Positions 50,222 to 58,522 of a DNA stretch of 64,000 nucleotides are shown piece after piece. Origin of the DNA: an uncultured Eubacteriales bacterium (GTDB taxonomy: Bacteria > Bacillota > Clostridia > Christensenellales > Borkfalkiaceae). Position 1 is the first letter of the stretch; every line of letters starts with the position of its first letter. The notes under the pieces are model-generated. The model ran no database searches. It was not told the DNA's origin and saw only the letters and a program-made list of their open reading frames with translations. Position numbers and translations under genes: made by a program. The stretch is from the NCBI GenBank assembly GCA_900540805.1, contig UQHL01000010.1:39124-103123 (forward strand), in the 5' to 3' direction.

Positions 50222-52618
50222 ATGAACCGAAAAGCCATAGAAAAAACGGAACTGAATAAAATTTTATCGTTGGTCGCAGAATACGCGGTGCTGGACGGAA
50301 GCAGGGAGCGGCTGAAAAGCCTTTCTCCCGAGACCGACCTTTCTGCCGCGAAAAAGAGCCTCGAGCTGACGGAGGAGTGCGTCAAACTGCTCTTTACCTA
50401 CGGCGTGGGGAAAATCGAATACTTTCCGCCCTTCGCGGACGAATTGGAACGGGCCGCAAAGGGTTCGGCGCTTTCCTGCGGCGAGCTTTTAAGCGCCTGC
50501 AGCCTTCTCCGTGCGGCGCGTATCGCCCATTCGGGCATTGCGGGGGTGACGGACGAGGAGCTTAAAGCCGTCCGCGTCCTTGCCGACAGGCTTTATTTCG
50601 ACGCGGCTCTTGAGGAGGATATTCAGACAAAAATCTTAAGCGATACGGAAGTGAGCGACTATGCCAGCGACAGGCTCTACACCATTCGCCGGGAGATACG
50701 TTCGCTCAACGAGAGAATCCGCTCGAGGCTGGCCGAATATCTGACGGGAGAAGAGGGGAAATATCTCCAGGATGGCATCGTCACCATGCGCGATAACCGT
50801 TACGTTCTGCCCGTCCGCGCGGAATATAAGCGCAACATCAAAGGCTTTATCCACGACCGTTCCGCCAGCGGCGCGACCTTCTTTATCGAACCCGAGCAGG
50901 TTCTGGAAATGAACAACGAACTGCGTTCCCTCGCCATCGACGAAAAAGAGGAGGTGGAGCGTATCCTCGGCGAGCTTTCCCGCCGGGTGGGATTTATGGG
51001 CAAGGAGCTCGTTTCAGATATAGAAGTGCTGGAGGAGCTCGACGGGTTTTATGCCCGCGCCGAATATGCCTATAAGCTGTCCAGCGTCAAGCCCTCCGTC
51101 AACGCTTCGGGGATCGTCTCTTTCGATTGTGGCCGCCACCCGTTGATCGACCGCAAAAAAGTGGTGCCCATTACGCTGTCGCTCGGCAGGGATTACCGTT
51201 TTCTGCTCATCAGCGGCCCCAATACGGGCGGTAAAACGGTTACGCTGAAAATGGTGGGGCTGTTTTGCCTCATGGCGATGTGCGGGCTCTTTATCCCCGC
51301 AAAACGGGCGGAGGTTTCCGTCTTTCGGGAAATTTACTGCGATATCGGGGATTCGCAAAGCATTGAGGAGAGCCTTTCCACCTTTTCCTCGCACGTGACC
51401 AATATCGTGGAAATCGTCGATAACGCCGATAAAAACAGTCTCGTGCTCATCGACGAGCTGGGGGGAGGTACCGATCCCGACGAGGGGCAGGCCCTCGCGA
51501 AAGCGGTGGTTTCTTATCTTCTCCGTGCGGGAGGGACGGGCGTGGTTACGACGCATTATTCCGCCCTGAAGGAATTTGCTTTCGCTACGGACGGCATAGA
51601 AAACGCCTGTATGGAATTCGATTCCGATACGTTGCGCCCCTTATACGTCATCAAAATCGGCCTGCCCGGGTCGAGCAACGCCCTCGCTATTTCTAGGCGT
51701 CTGGGGCTGAAAGAAGAAATTCTGGAAGAGGCCTTGGGCAATTTGTCCGAGGGCGCGCAAACCTTTGAAAATATCGTCCGAAGCGCCGAGGAGAGCCGTC
51801 TCCGCGCCGACGAGGCTCTGAAGGAAACTAACCTTTTGAAATCCGAATGGCAGGAAAAGGTGAAGCTTCTCGAGGATGAGAGGGAAAAGCTCCAAAAGGA
51901 AAGGGAAAAGCTTTTCACCTCGGCGAAAGCGGAAGCGCGGCGGATCATCAACGAACGCACGGCGGAAGCGGAGGAAATTTTAAGCGAAATCGAGGAAATT
52001 TTCGCTCGGGATTCGATTTCGGAAGCCGATCTCATCAAGGCGAGGACATTGAAAAACCGCCTGGGCGACAAGGCTTACGATAACGAAAGGGAAGAGTTTT
52101 CCCGCCCGCAATACATTCCCGCTAAAATCGAGAAGCTGAAAGCGGGCGACAAGGTATTTGTAAAAAACATCAATCAGGAAGGCGTCGTGCAAAGCGTGAG
52201 GCCGCAGAAGAACGAAGCGGAAGTGCTTTGCGGAAATATCCGCGTAAGAAGTAAAATTTCCGATTTGTCCGTGTTAATTTCCGAGAGGAATGCACAAAAT
52301 GATAAAAAGAAGCCCGCGGGAAAGCGCGTTTCCGACCGCGTACAGGTCTCTAAAAATCTGACGCCCAAGCCTTTGCCGAGCCTCGAGCTCAACGTTATCG
52401 GTATGACCGTACAGGAAGCTCTGCCCGAGGTGGAGGCATTTATCGACGGCGCGGTGTGCGCCAACCTCGAGGAAGTGCGCATCGTGCACGGCGTGGGGAC
52501 GGGAAAGCTTCGCGCGGGGATACAGGACTATCTGAAAAAACACAGAAACGTCGAGGAATTTCGTCTCGGAAAGTACGGGGAAGGGGAAACGGGCGTCACG
52601 ATCGTAAAAATAAAATAA
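50222..52618 (+). CDS. mutS2: MutS2 family ATPase/endonuclease
   Basis: 798 residues. Core MutS-like clamp and ATPase (SGPNTGGKTVTLKMVGLFCL, then DIGDSQSIEESLSTFSSH, VLIDELGGGTDPDEGQALA), a long coiled coil (about 525-620), a KOW-like linker and the C-terminal Smr domain (from about 720). MutS2 splits collided ribosomes or blocks recombination, depending on species. In the Smr domain the usual LDLRG reads LNVIGM, so an Asp and Arg linked to nuclease activity are replaced, while HGVGTGKLR is kept. It follows the U32 gene by 12 bases. Confidence 0.95.
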   Translation: MNRKAIEKTELNKILSLVAEYAVLDGSRERLKSLSPETDLSAAKKSLELTEECVKLLFTYGVGKIEYFPPFADELERAAKGSALSCGELLSACSLLRAARIAHSGIAGVTDEELKAVRVLADRLYFDAALEEDIQTKILSDTEVSDYASDRLYTIRREIRSLNERIRSRLAEYLTGEEGKYLQDGIVTMRDNRYVLPVRAEYKRNIKGFIHDRSASGATFFIEPEQVLEMNNELRSLAIDEKEEVERILGELSRRVGFMGKELVSDIEVLEELDGFYARAEYAYKLSSVKPSVNASGIVSFDCGRHPLIDRKKVVPITLSLGRDYRFLLISGPNTGGKTVTLKMVGLFCLMAMCGLFIPAKRAEVSVFREIYCDIGDSQSIEESLSTFSSHVTNIVEIVDNADKNSLVLIDELGGGTDPDEGQALAKAVVSYLLRAGGTGVVTTHYSALKEFAFATDGIENACMEFDSDTLRPLYVIKIGLPGSSNALAISRRLGLKEEILEEALGNLSEGAQTFENIVRSAEESRLRADEALKETNLLKSEWQEKVKLLEDEREKLQKEREKLFTSAKAEARRIINERTAEAEEILSEIEEIFARDSISEADLIKARTLKNRLGDKAYDNEREEFSRPQYIPAKIEKLKAGDKVFVKNINQEGVVQSVRPQKNEAEVLCGNIRVRSKISDLSVLISERNAQNDKKKPAGKRVSDRVQVSKNLTPKPLPSLELNVIGMTVQEALPEVEAFIDGAVCANLEEVRIVHGVGTGKLRAGIQDYLKKHRNVEEFRLGKYGEGETGVTIVKIK

Positions 52619-52717
52619 GGAAATGCGTTTTTCCCGCTTCCGAAGCGGTTAAAAAATCATAAACCCGAAAAAAGGAAACATAGAATAGAACGGAATCTTT
52701 TTTCGAGGTAATCAGAT

Positions 52718-53473
52718 TTGAAACATAACCGCAACCGCGCCGTAAAAAAGGAGCGCCTGAACAAAAACGTAAAACTCAACGTCGCCACCAATTTCGCTTT
52801 GGCGTTTCTCATCTTTTCCGTGGGATTTGTCTGTCTGTTTCCCGTGGAGGACGCCGTGACGACGGACGGAAGCGAAAAAAACGTCTATCGCTCCGCTTCG
52901 GCGGAGACGGACGGCGTTTCCCTGATGTTCAACGTCTATTGGGGGACGGACGAGGTGTATCGCATTCTCGACACGCTGGAGACGCACAAGGCAAAGGCGA
53001 CCTTTTTTATCGGCGGCTGCTGGGCCGACGACAACGTAGCCTGCGTCAGGGAAATTCTTTCCCGCGGTCACGAGCTGGGCAATCACGGTTATTTCCATAA
53101 GGATCACGCCTCCTTGAGCGAAGCGCAAAACAAAGAGGAAATTTCCCTGTGCAACCGTTTTATTCAGCTGATGACGGGCAAGGCCATGACGCTGTTCGCG
53201 CCGCCGTCGGGCGCTTACGGAAAAGCCGCGCTCGCCGCCTGCGAAACGCTGAATATGAAAACGATACTCTGGTCGCGCGATACGATCGACTGGCGGGACA
53301 AAAACGCTTCCCTCATCTATTCGCGTGCGACCAAAAATATCAAGGGCGGCGAATTCGTCCTCATGCACCCCATGAAGGAAACGGCCGACGCATTGGACGA
53401 CATACTGACATATTATGAAACCTGTTCGCTCCGCGCGGTCACCGTATCGGAGAACTTACAGGACGGAGGATAA
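52718..53473 (+). CDS. ylxY: YlxY-like polysaccharide deacetylase family protein
   Basis: 251 residues with one N-terminal membrane segment (about 25-43), so the NodB domain lies outside the membrane. Motif 1, usually TFDD, reads MFNVYWG (Asn at the catalytic Asp position). The His motif is kept as NHGYFHKDH, and APPSGAYG is near the usual RPPxG. YlxY in Bacillus lies next to mlpA and this order is repeated, supporting the name. Enzyme activity is doubtful because of the Asn. The start is TTG 52718, with GAGGT seven bases before it; no ATG is available. Confidence 0.8.
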   Translation: MKHNRNRAVKKERLNKNVKLNVATNFALAFLIFSVGFVCLFPVEDAVTTDGSEKNVYRSASAETDGVSLMFNVYWGTDEVYRILDTLETHKAKATFFIGGCWADDNVACVREILSRGHELGNHGYFHKDHASLSEAQNKEEISLCNRFIQLMTGKAMTLFAPPSGAYGKAALAACETLNMKTILWSRDTIDWRDKNASLIYSRATKNIKGGEFVLMHPMKETADALDDILTYYETCSLRAVTVSENLQDGG

Positions 53474-53479
53474 TAAATT

Positions 53480-54718
53480 ATGGTTTACGAAAAGAAATAC
53501 GGCAACGGGCTTCGGCTGGTGGTAAAACAGATGGAGGGGCTGTTGTCCGTCACGATGGGGATTCTCGTCGGTACGGGTTCGTCGTGGGAGACGGATTCCG
53601 AGGACGGCATTTCCCATTTTATCGAGCATATGCAGTTCAAGGGCACAAAAAAACGCACCTCCTTTGAAATTTCCGACGCGTTCGACCGTATCGGCGCGCA
53701 AGTCAACGCCTTTACGGGAAAGGATATGACCTGCTATTACTCGAAATGTACGTCCGATCACACGGCGGAGGCCTTCGAAATTCTTTCCGACCTCTTTTTG
53801 AACAGTACCTTTCCCGACGAAGAGATGGTCCGCGAAAAGGGCGTGGTCTGCGAGGAAATTTCGATGAACGAGGATACTCCCGACGACCTTTGCCTCGACG
53901 TGCTCTCGTCGGCATTTTACGGGAAAAAGAATTACGGCAGAAATATTCTCGGCCCTGCCGACAACGTCAAATGTTTTACGCGCGAGGATATTTTCCGCTA
54001 TAAGGCAGCCAGGTACTGTCCCGAAAATATCGTTATTTCCTTTGCGGGCGGCGTGGATATTGCCACGGCGGAGGCGTTGGTGGAGTCGTATTTCGGCGTT
54101 TTGGAAAAAGGCGTCTTTGAGATGCGTGAGAAGAGCATCGATTTCGCCCATCTCAGCCTCCTGCGCAAAAAGCCGATCGAGCAGGTCCACTTGGCAATCG
54201 GTTATCCTACGATTCACCGCGATCACCCGCTCGCCTACGCCCTCCAGACAATGAACAGCGTGCTGGGCGGAAGCATGAGCTCCCGTCTCTTTCAGGAGGT
54301 GCGGGAAAAGCTCGGGCTTGCGTACTCGGTCTATTCCTATATTTCCGCGTTTTCGGAGTGCGGCTCGCTGATCGTCTATGCGGGCGTCAATCCCTCCAGC
54401 GCGGATAAAGCCTATGACGCAATCGGCAAAGTAATCGCAGAGCTTATGGAAAAGGGGATCTCGGAGGAGGAATTTCTGCGCGGCCGCGAACAGATGAAGG
54501 CTTCCATGCTCTTCTCGCAGGAAAGCACTCCCTCGCAAATGCTCCTGTACGGAAAATATATGCTGTTTAACGACCGGCTGTTCGACTTCGAAGGCAAGCT
54601 GGACGCGATCAACCGCATGACTAAAGAGGACGCCAACGAGACGATTGCGCTTACGTTCGACGACAGCAGAAAGGCGGTGGGGGCCGTGGGCAATTTGGAC
54701 AAGCCCTTCGCGTTATAA
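53480..54718 (+). CDS. mlpA: M16-family zinc protease (MlpA/YmxG type)
   Basis: 412 residues, the single-unit M16B form. The inverted zinc motif HFIEHMQFKGT (HxxEH) is followed by the second Glu in VVCEEISMNEDTPDD. The C-terminal half contains GGSMSSRLFQEVREKLGLAYSVYS, where the conserved Arg and Tyr of the family sit. It is cytoplasmic by sequence. It starts six bases after ylxY with GGAGG, the same pair order as in Bacillus. A role in protein quality control or signalling is inferred from the family only. Confidence 0.93.
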   Translation: MVYEKKYGNGLRLVVKQMEGLLSVTMGILVGTGSSWETDSEDGISHFIEHMQFKGTKKRTSFEISDAFDRIGAQVNAFTGKDMTCYYSKCTSDHTAEAFEILSDLFLNSTFPDEEMVREKGVVCEEISMNEDTPDDLCLDVLSSAFYGKKNYGRNILGPADNVKCFTREDIFRYKAARYCPENIVISFAGGVDIATAEALVESYFGVLEKGVFEMREKSIDFAHLSLLRKKPIEQVHLAIGYPTIHRDHPLAYALQTMNSVLGGSMSSRLFQEVREKLGLAYSVYSYISAFSECGSLIVYAGVNPSSADKAYDAIGKVIAELMEKGISEEEFLRGREQMKASMLFSQESTPSQMLLYGKYMLFNDRLFDFEGKLDAINRMTKEDANETIALTFDDSRKAVGAVGNLDKPFAL

Positions 54719-54721
54719 ACG

Positions 54722-55207
54722 ATGTCTGAAAAAGAATTGCGGAAAGCGGGCTTCGAACCCGTTTTCGATAAGGAGAGCCGCCTGCTCGTGCTGGGCAGCT
54801 TTCCGTCCGTAAAGAGCCGCAAAATTCAGTTTTATTACGGCAATAAGCAAAACCGCTTCTGGAAAACGGTCTGCGGCTTTTTCGGGGAGGAAATTCCCGA
54901 AAGCACGGACGGGAAAAAGGAATTTCTGCACAGAAGAAAAATCGCGCTCTGGGACATGGTGACGGAATGCGAAATCGAGGGCTCAGCGGATTCGGCCGTA
55001 AAAAACGCCTCCGTCGCCGACCTCGGCGTCATTCTCCGGGCGGCGCCGATCGAAAAGATACTTCTCAACGGAACGCTGTCCTATAACCTCTTTACGGCAC
55101 ACTATGCCGACCTGGCCGTTCCCTATTTCAAAATGCCTTCGACAAGTCCTGCAAATCCCCGCTTCGACGCGGAAATCTGGAAGGAGCAGCTTCGTGACTT
55201 ACTCTGA
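54722..55207 (+). CDS. DNA-deoxyinosine/uracil glycosylase (UDG superfamily)
   Basis: 161 residues of the small Mug-like branch that removes hypoxanthine (deaminated adenine) from DNA. Motif A is LLVLGSFPSVKSRKIQFYYG with the YGNKQNRFW segment, motif B is MPSTSPANPR. Both resemble the family known as DNA-deoxyinosine glycosylase as I recall it. It overlaps the next gene by 14 bases; that gene is also for base repair, so the pair likely acts in the same pathway. It follows mlpA by three bases without a clear ribosome-binding site. Confidence 0.82.
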   Translation: MSEKELRKAGFEPVFDKESRLLVLGSFPSVKSRKIQFYYGNKQNRFWKTVCGFFGEEIPESTDGKKEFLHRRKIALWDMVTECEIEGSADSAVKNASVADLGVILRAAPIEKILLNGTLSYNLFTAHYADLAVPYFKMPSTSPANPRFDAEIWKEQLRDLL

Positions 55208-55874
55208 ATTTTTAGAAGAATTAACCCCTTATGCGGAAGCTGATTTTGCGAAATTTCAGCAACGGATCATCAACAGTCCCTCGCAGGAATTTCTCGGTAT
55301 CCGCACGCCGACCATGCGCCTTTTGGCCAAGCGCCATAAAAACGATCCTGAAACGCTTTTTTCCTTTCCCGACCGTTATTACGAGGTGACCTTTATCAAG
55401 CTTTCAGCGGCGTCTCAGCTGCCTTACGGGCAGTTTTGCGCCTATCTTGACAGGTGCGTTTCCCTCATAGACAATTGGGCGCTTTGCGACTGTTTCAAGC
55501 CCGCGTGTCTCAAAAAACACCTCGACGATTTTTTGCCCCGGCTCGAAAACGTTTTTGCCCATGGCGGCGAATTTTATCAGCGTTATGCGCTGGTGACGCT
55601 GCTCGGGTATTATGTGGAGGAAAAATATCTGCCGCTGATCGAAGAATATCTGAAGCGGGCGGATACGGAAAAATATTACGTACATATGGCGGCCGCGTGG
55701 CTGACCGCAGAGATTCTCGTTAAATATTACGACTTCGGCTTAAAACTGCTCCAAAATAAAGTGTTGCAGCCGAAAACGCACAACAAGGCGATACAAAAGG
55801 CAAAGGAAAGCTATCGCCTCACCAAGGAACAGAAGGGAACTCTCGAGTCCCTGAAGATAAAAATCTCAAAATAA
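55194..55874 (+). CDS. AlkD-like DNA alkylation repair protein (HEAT-repeat type)
   Basis: 226 residues, all-helical. Motifs RIINSPSQEFLGIRTPTMRLLAK, VSLIDNWALCDCFKP and YQRYALVTLLGYYV match the AlkC/AlkD superfamily, which lifts alkylated bases from DNA without flipping. The aromatic and Asp residues of the DNA cleft seem present (DNWALCD). The start is GTG 55194, with AAGGAG seven bases before, inside the preceding glycosylase gene. The longer frame to 55104 lacks family homology. Confidence 0.85.
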   Translation: MTYSEFLEELTPYAEADFAKFQQRIINSPSQEFLGIRTPTMRLLAKRHKNDPETLFSFPDRYYEVTFIKLSAASQLPYGQFCAYLDRCVSLIDNWALCDCFKPACLKKHLDDFLPRLENVFAHGGEFYQRYALVTLLGYYVEEKYLPLIEEYLKRADTEKYYVHMAAAWLTAEILVKYYDFGLKLLQNKVLQPKTHNKAIQKAKESYRLTKEQKGTLESLKIKISK

Positions 55875-55889
55875 TCGGCAGGTAGTATC

Positions 55890-58061
55890 ATGGACATTTT
55901 ACAAACGATCACCCAGGAATTCAACCTCAATCCGACGCACGCGAAAAATATCCTTTCGCTCATCGACGAGGGGAACACCATTCCCTTTATCGCCCGTTAC
56001 AGGAAGGAAATGACGGGCAGCTGCGACGACCAGGTGTTGCGCGCGCTGTCCGACCGCCTCACCTATCTCCGCAACCTCGAAAAGCGGAAGGAGGAGGTTT
56101 CCTCCGCGATCGGGGAACAGGGAAAGCTCACGGACGAGATCAAGGCCGCCCTCGAAAAAGCCGTCACGCTTACCGAAGTGGAGGATATTTACCGCCCGTA
56201 TAAGCAGAAGCGCAAAACGCGCGCTTCCGTCGCCGTCGCAAAGGGACTTCAGCCGCTGGCGGACGCCATCCTCGCGCAGGATAAAGCTCTGGACGTAAGA
56301 AGGGAAGCGGAAAAATACATAACGGAAGAAGTCAAGACGGCGGACGAGGCAATTGCGGGCGCGCAGGATATCATTGCGGAAATAATCTCCGACGACGCGG
56401 CGACGCGCAAAAAAATCCGAAATTTCTTTTTCAATCACGGGGAAATCGCCTCCTCCTACGTCAAGGGAAAAGAGGCGGAGGACGAAGCGAAAACCTACGA
56501 AATGTACAAGGCGTATTCCGAGCCCGTTTCGGAGATCAAGAGCCATCGCGTTCTCGCGCTCAACCGCGGCGAAAAAGAGGGGTTTTTGAAGGTTTCGATT
56601 GTCTGTGACGCCGAATTTGCGAAGCGAATTACCGCGGCCTCTTTTCTGAAGGACGGGGGCGAAGCCTCAAAGCTTGTCAAAGCCGCCGCGGAGGACGGGT
56701 ACGACCGGCTGATCGCGCCTTCCGTCGAGCGTGAAGTCCGCGCCCGGCTCTTTGACGACGCCAGCGAGCAGGCGATTAAAATGTTCGAAATCAATCTCAA
56801 GCCGCTTCTCATGCAGCCGCCCGTGAAAAACAAAGTGACCATGGGCTGGGATCCCGCATTCCGTACGGGCTGTAAAATCTGCGTTGTGGACGGCACGGGT
56901 AAGGTGCTCGACAAGACGGTGGTTTATCCCACGCCCCCGCAGAATAAAAAAGACGAAGCGAAGCGCGTTTTGAAAGGTCTGATCGGGCAATACGCCGTGG
57001 AAGTAATCTCCTGCGGCAACGGCACCGCCAGCAAGGAAAGCGAAATTTTTATCGCGGAATTGATTAAGGAAATCAAGGAAGAGACGGGGCGGGAAGTAGG
57101 CTACGTCATCGTCAACGAGGCGGGCGCCAGCGTGTATTCGGCTTCCGCGCTCGGGGCGGAGGAATTTCCCGATTACGACGTCACGGCTCGCAGCGCGGTG
57201 TCCATCGCCCGCAGACTTCAGGACCCGCTGGCGGAGTTGATCAAGATCGATCCCAAGTCGATCGGCGTGGGACAGTATCAGCACGATATGAACGAGAAAC
57301 GCCTCGACTGCGCGCTGGGCGGCGTACTCGAGGACTGCGTCAACAGCGTGGGCGTCGATCTCAATACTGCCAGCGTCTCCCTGCTCAAATACATAGCGGG
57401 CTTAAATTCCGCCGTGGCGAAAAATATCGTTTCGTTCCGTGAAGAAAACGGAAAATTTACTTCGAGAAAACAGCTTCTCAAAGTGCCCAAGCTGGGAGAA
57501 AAGGCCTATACGCAATGTGCGGGCTTCCTTCGTATAGACTGCGGGGACAATATTCTCGACAACACCGCCGTACATCCCGAATCCTATGAAAAAGCGGAAA
57601 AGCTCCTTTCGCTGTTCAATTACACAAAGGAGGACGTCAGGGCGCGCCGCATTGCCGACCTGCGCGAAAAGCTCAAGGCGTACGGGGTGGATAAAGCCGC
57701 GAAGGAGAGCGAGCTCGACAAGGCGACCTTGACGGATATCGTCACCGAACTGATGAAACCGGGCCGGGATATCCGCGAGGCGCTTCCCGCGCCCATGCTT
57801 CGCAAGGACATCATGGGGATCGAGGATTTAAGGCCGGGTATGGAAATTTCGGGTACGGTGCGCAACGTAGTGGATTTCGGCGCGTTCGTCGATATCGGCG
57901 TGCATCAGGACGGCCTCGTGCATATTTCGGAGATCACCGACCGTTATATCCGTCACCCGTCCGAGGTGCTTCGGGTAGGCCAGGTGGTAAAAGTTACGAT
58001 TAAGGAAGTCGATGTCAAGAAAAACCGCATCGGCCTGACCATGAAAAAGAAAAACAAATAA
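55890..58061 (+). CDS. tex: Tex-type RNA-binding transcription accessory protein
   Basis: 723 residues: N-terminal helical region (TIPFIARYRKEMTGSCDD), YqgF-like RNase H fold (GWDPAFRTGCKICVVDGTGKVL), helix-hairpin-helix (VNTASVSLLKYIAGL region) and a C-terminal S1 domain (ISGTVRNVVDFGAFVDIGVHQDG). Tex proteins bind nucleic acid and RNA polymerase and affect pathogenesis genes and rRNA processing in various bacteria. All domains are intact. It lies 15 bases after the AlkD-like gene. Confidence 0.96.
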   Translation: MDILQTITQEFNLNPTHAKNILSLIDEGNTIPFIARYRKEMTGSCDDQVLRALSDRLTYLRNLEKRKEEVSSAIGEQGKLTDEIKAALEKAVTLTEVEDIYRPYKQKRKTRASVAVAKGLQPLADAILAQDKALDVRREAEKYITEEVKTADEAIAGAQDIIAEIISDDAATRKKIRNFFFNHGEIASSYVKGKEAEDEAKTYEMYKAYSEPVSEIKSHRVLALNRGEKEGFLKVSIVCDAEFAKRITAASFLKDGGEASKLVKAAAEDGYDRLIAPSVEREVRARLFDDASEQAIKMFEINLKPLLMQPPVKNKVTMGWDPAFRTGCKICVVDGTGKVLDKTVVYPTPPQNKKDEAKRVLKGLIGQYAVEVISCGNGTASKESEIFIAELIKEIKEETGREVGYVIVNEAGASVYSASALGAEEFPDYDVTARSAVSIARRLQDPLAELIKIDPKSIGVGQYQHDMNEKRLDCALGGVLEDCVNSVGVDLNTASVSLLKYIAGLNSAVAKNIVSFREENGKFTSRKQLLKVPKLGEKAYTQCAGFLRIDCGDNILDNTAVHPESYEKAEKLLSLFNYTKEDVRARRIADLREKLKAYGVDKAAKESELDKATLTDIVTELMKPGRDIREALPAPMLRKDIMGIEDLRPGMEISGTVRNVVDFGAFVDIGVHQDGLVHISEITDRYIRHPSEVLRVGQVVKVTIKEVDVKKNRIGLTMKKKNK

Positions 58062-58073
58062 ACGGAAAAGCAC

Positions 58074-58102
58074 TTGACTTTTCACCTGTCTTGTATTACA
58101 AT
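58074..58102 (+). promoter_or_regulatory. Promoter of acpP
   Basis: TTGACT (58074-58079), 17 bases, TACAAT (58097-58102). Confidence 0.8.
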
Positions 58103-58148
58103 AGTATCATAAAAAAGCATTACAAAGAAAAAACGGAGGAATCGTAGC

Positions 58149-58376
58149 ATGTTGGAAAAAGTTCAGGCAATGCTGGCGGACGCGCTCAGTATTTCCGTAA
58201 GCAAAGTGACGCCCGACGCGAGAATCATCGAGGATTTGGGCGCTGATTCTTTGGACGTGGTGGAGCTTCTCAGCCGCCTCGAGGACGAATACGGCGTAGT
58301 CATTCCCGACGAAGACGTGGAAAATATGAAAACGGTCGCGGATGTCGCGGCAACGCTCGAAAAGATCATGAAATAA
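58149..58376 (+). CDS. acpP: Acyl carrier protein
   Basis: 75 residues, acidic, carrying growing fatty-acyl chains. The phosphopantetheine attachment Ser is in GADSLDVVELLSRLEDEYG (Ser37). The opening FEKVQAMLADALS-like sequence (LEKVQAMLADALSIS) is family-typical. It is monocistronic with its own promoter and strong terminator. The Sfp-type transferase at 11.9 kb is a candidate activating enzyme. Confidence 0.97.
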   Translation: MLEKVQAMLADALSISVSKVTPDARIIEDLGADSLDVVELLSRLEDEYGVVIPDEDVENMKTVADVAATLEKIMK

Positions 58377-58397
58377 TTCCCGCAGTTTGCGGCAAGG

Positions 58398-58427
58398 AAG
58401 CCCCCGAAAGTTTTTTCGGGGGCTTTT
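58398..58427 (+). terminator. Terminator of acpP
   Basis: AAGCCCCCGAAA and TTTCGGGGGCTT form a perfect 12-base-pair stem with a T run. Confidence 0.93.
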
Positions 58428-58461
58428 CTGCGTTTTTAATCGGTTTTTCGGGCCGAATTGT

Positions 58462-58490
58462 TTGCCTTAAACGCCGCGATATGGTATAAT
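58462..58490 (+). promoter_or_regulatory. Promoter of the ABC-F gene
   Basis: TTGCCT (58462-58467), 17 bases, TATAAT (58485-58490). Confidence 0.75.
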
Positions 58491-58522
58491 CTTCAAGGAC
58501 TATAAATTTTTGAGGTATTTAC

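Noticed and set aside
52628..52657. Hairpin CCGCTT/AAGCGG between mutS2 and ylxY as a terminator
   Set aside because: The T run lies on the wrong strand for mutS2, so I could not support a terminator call.
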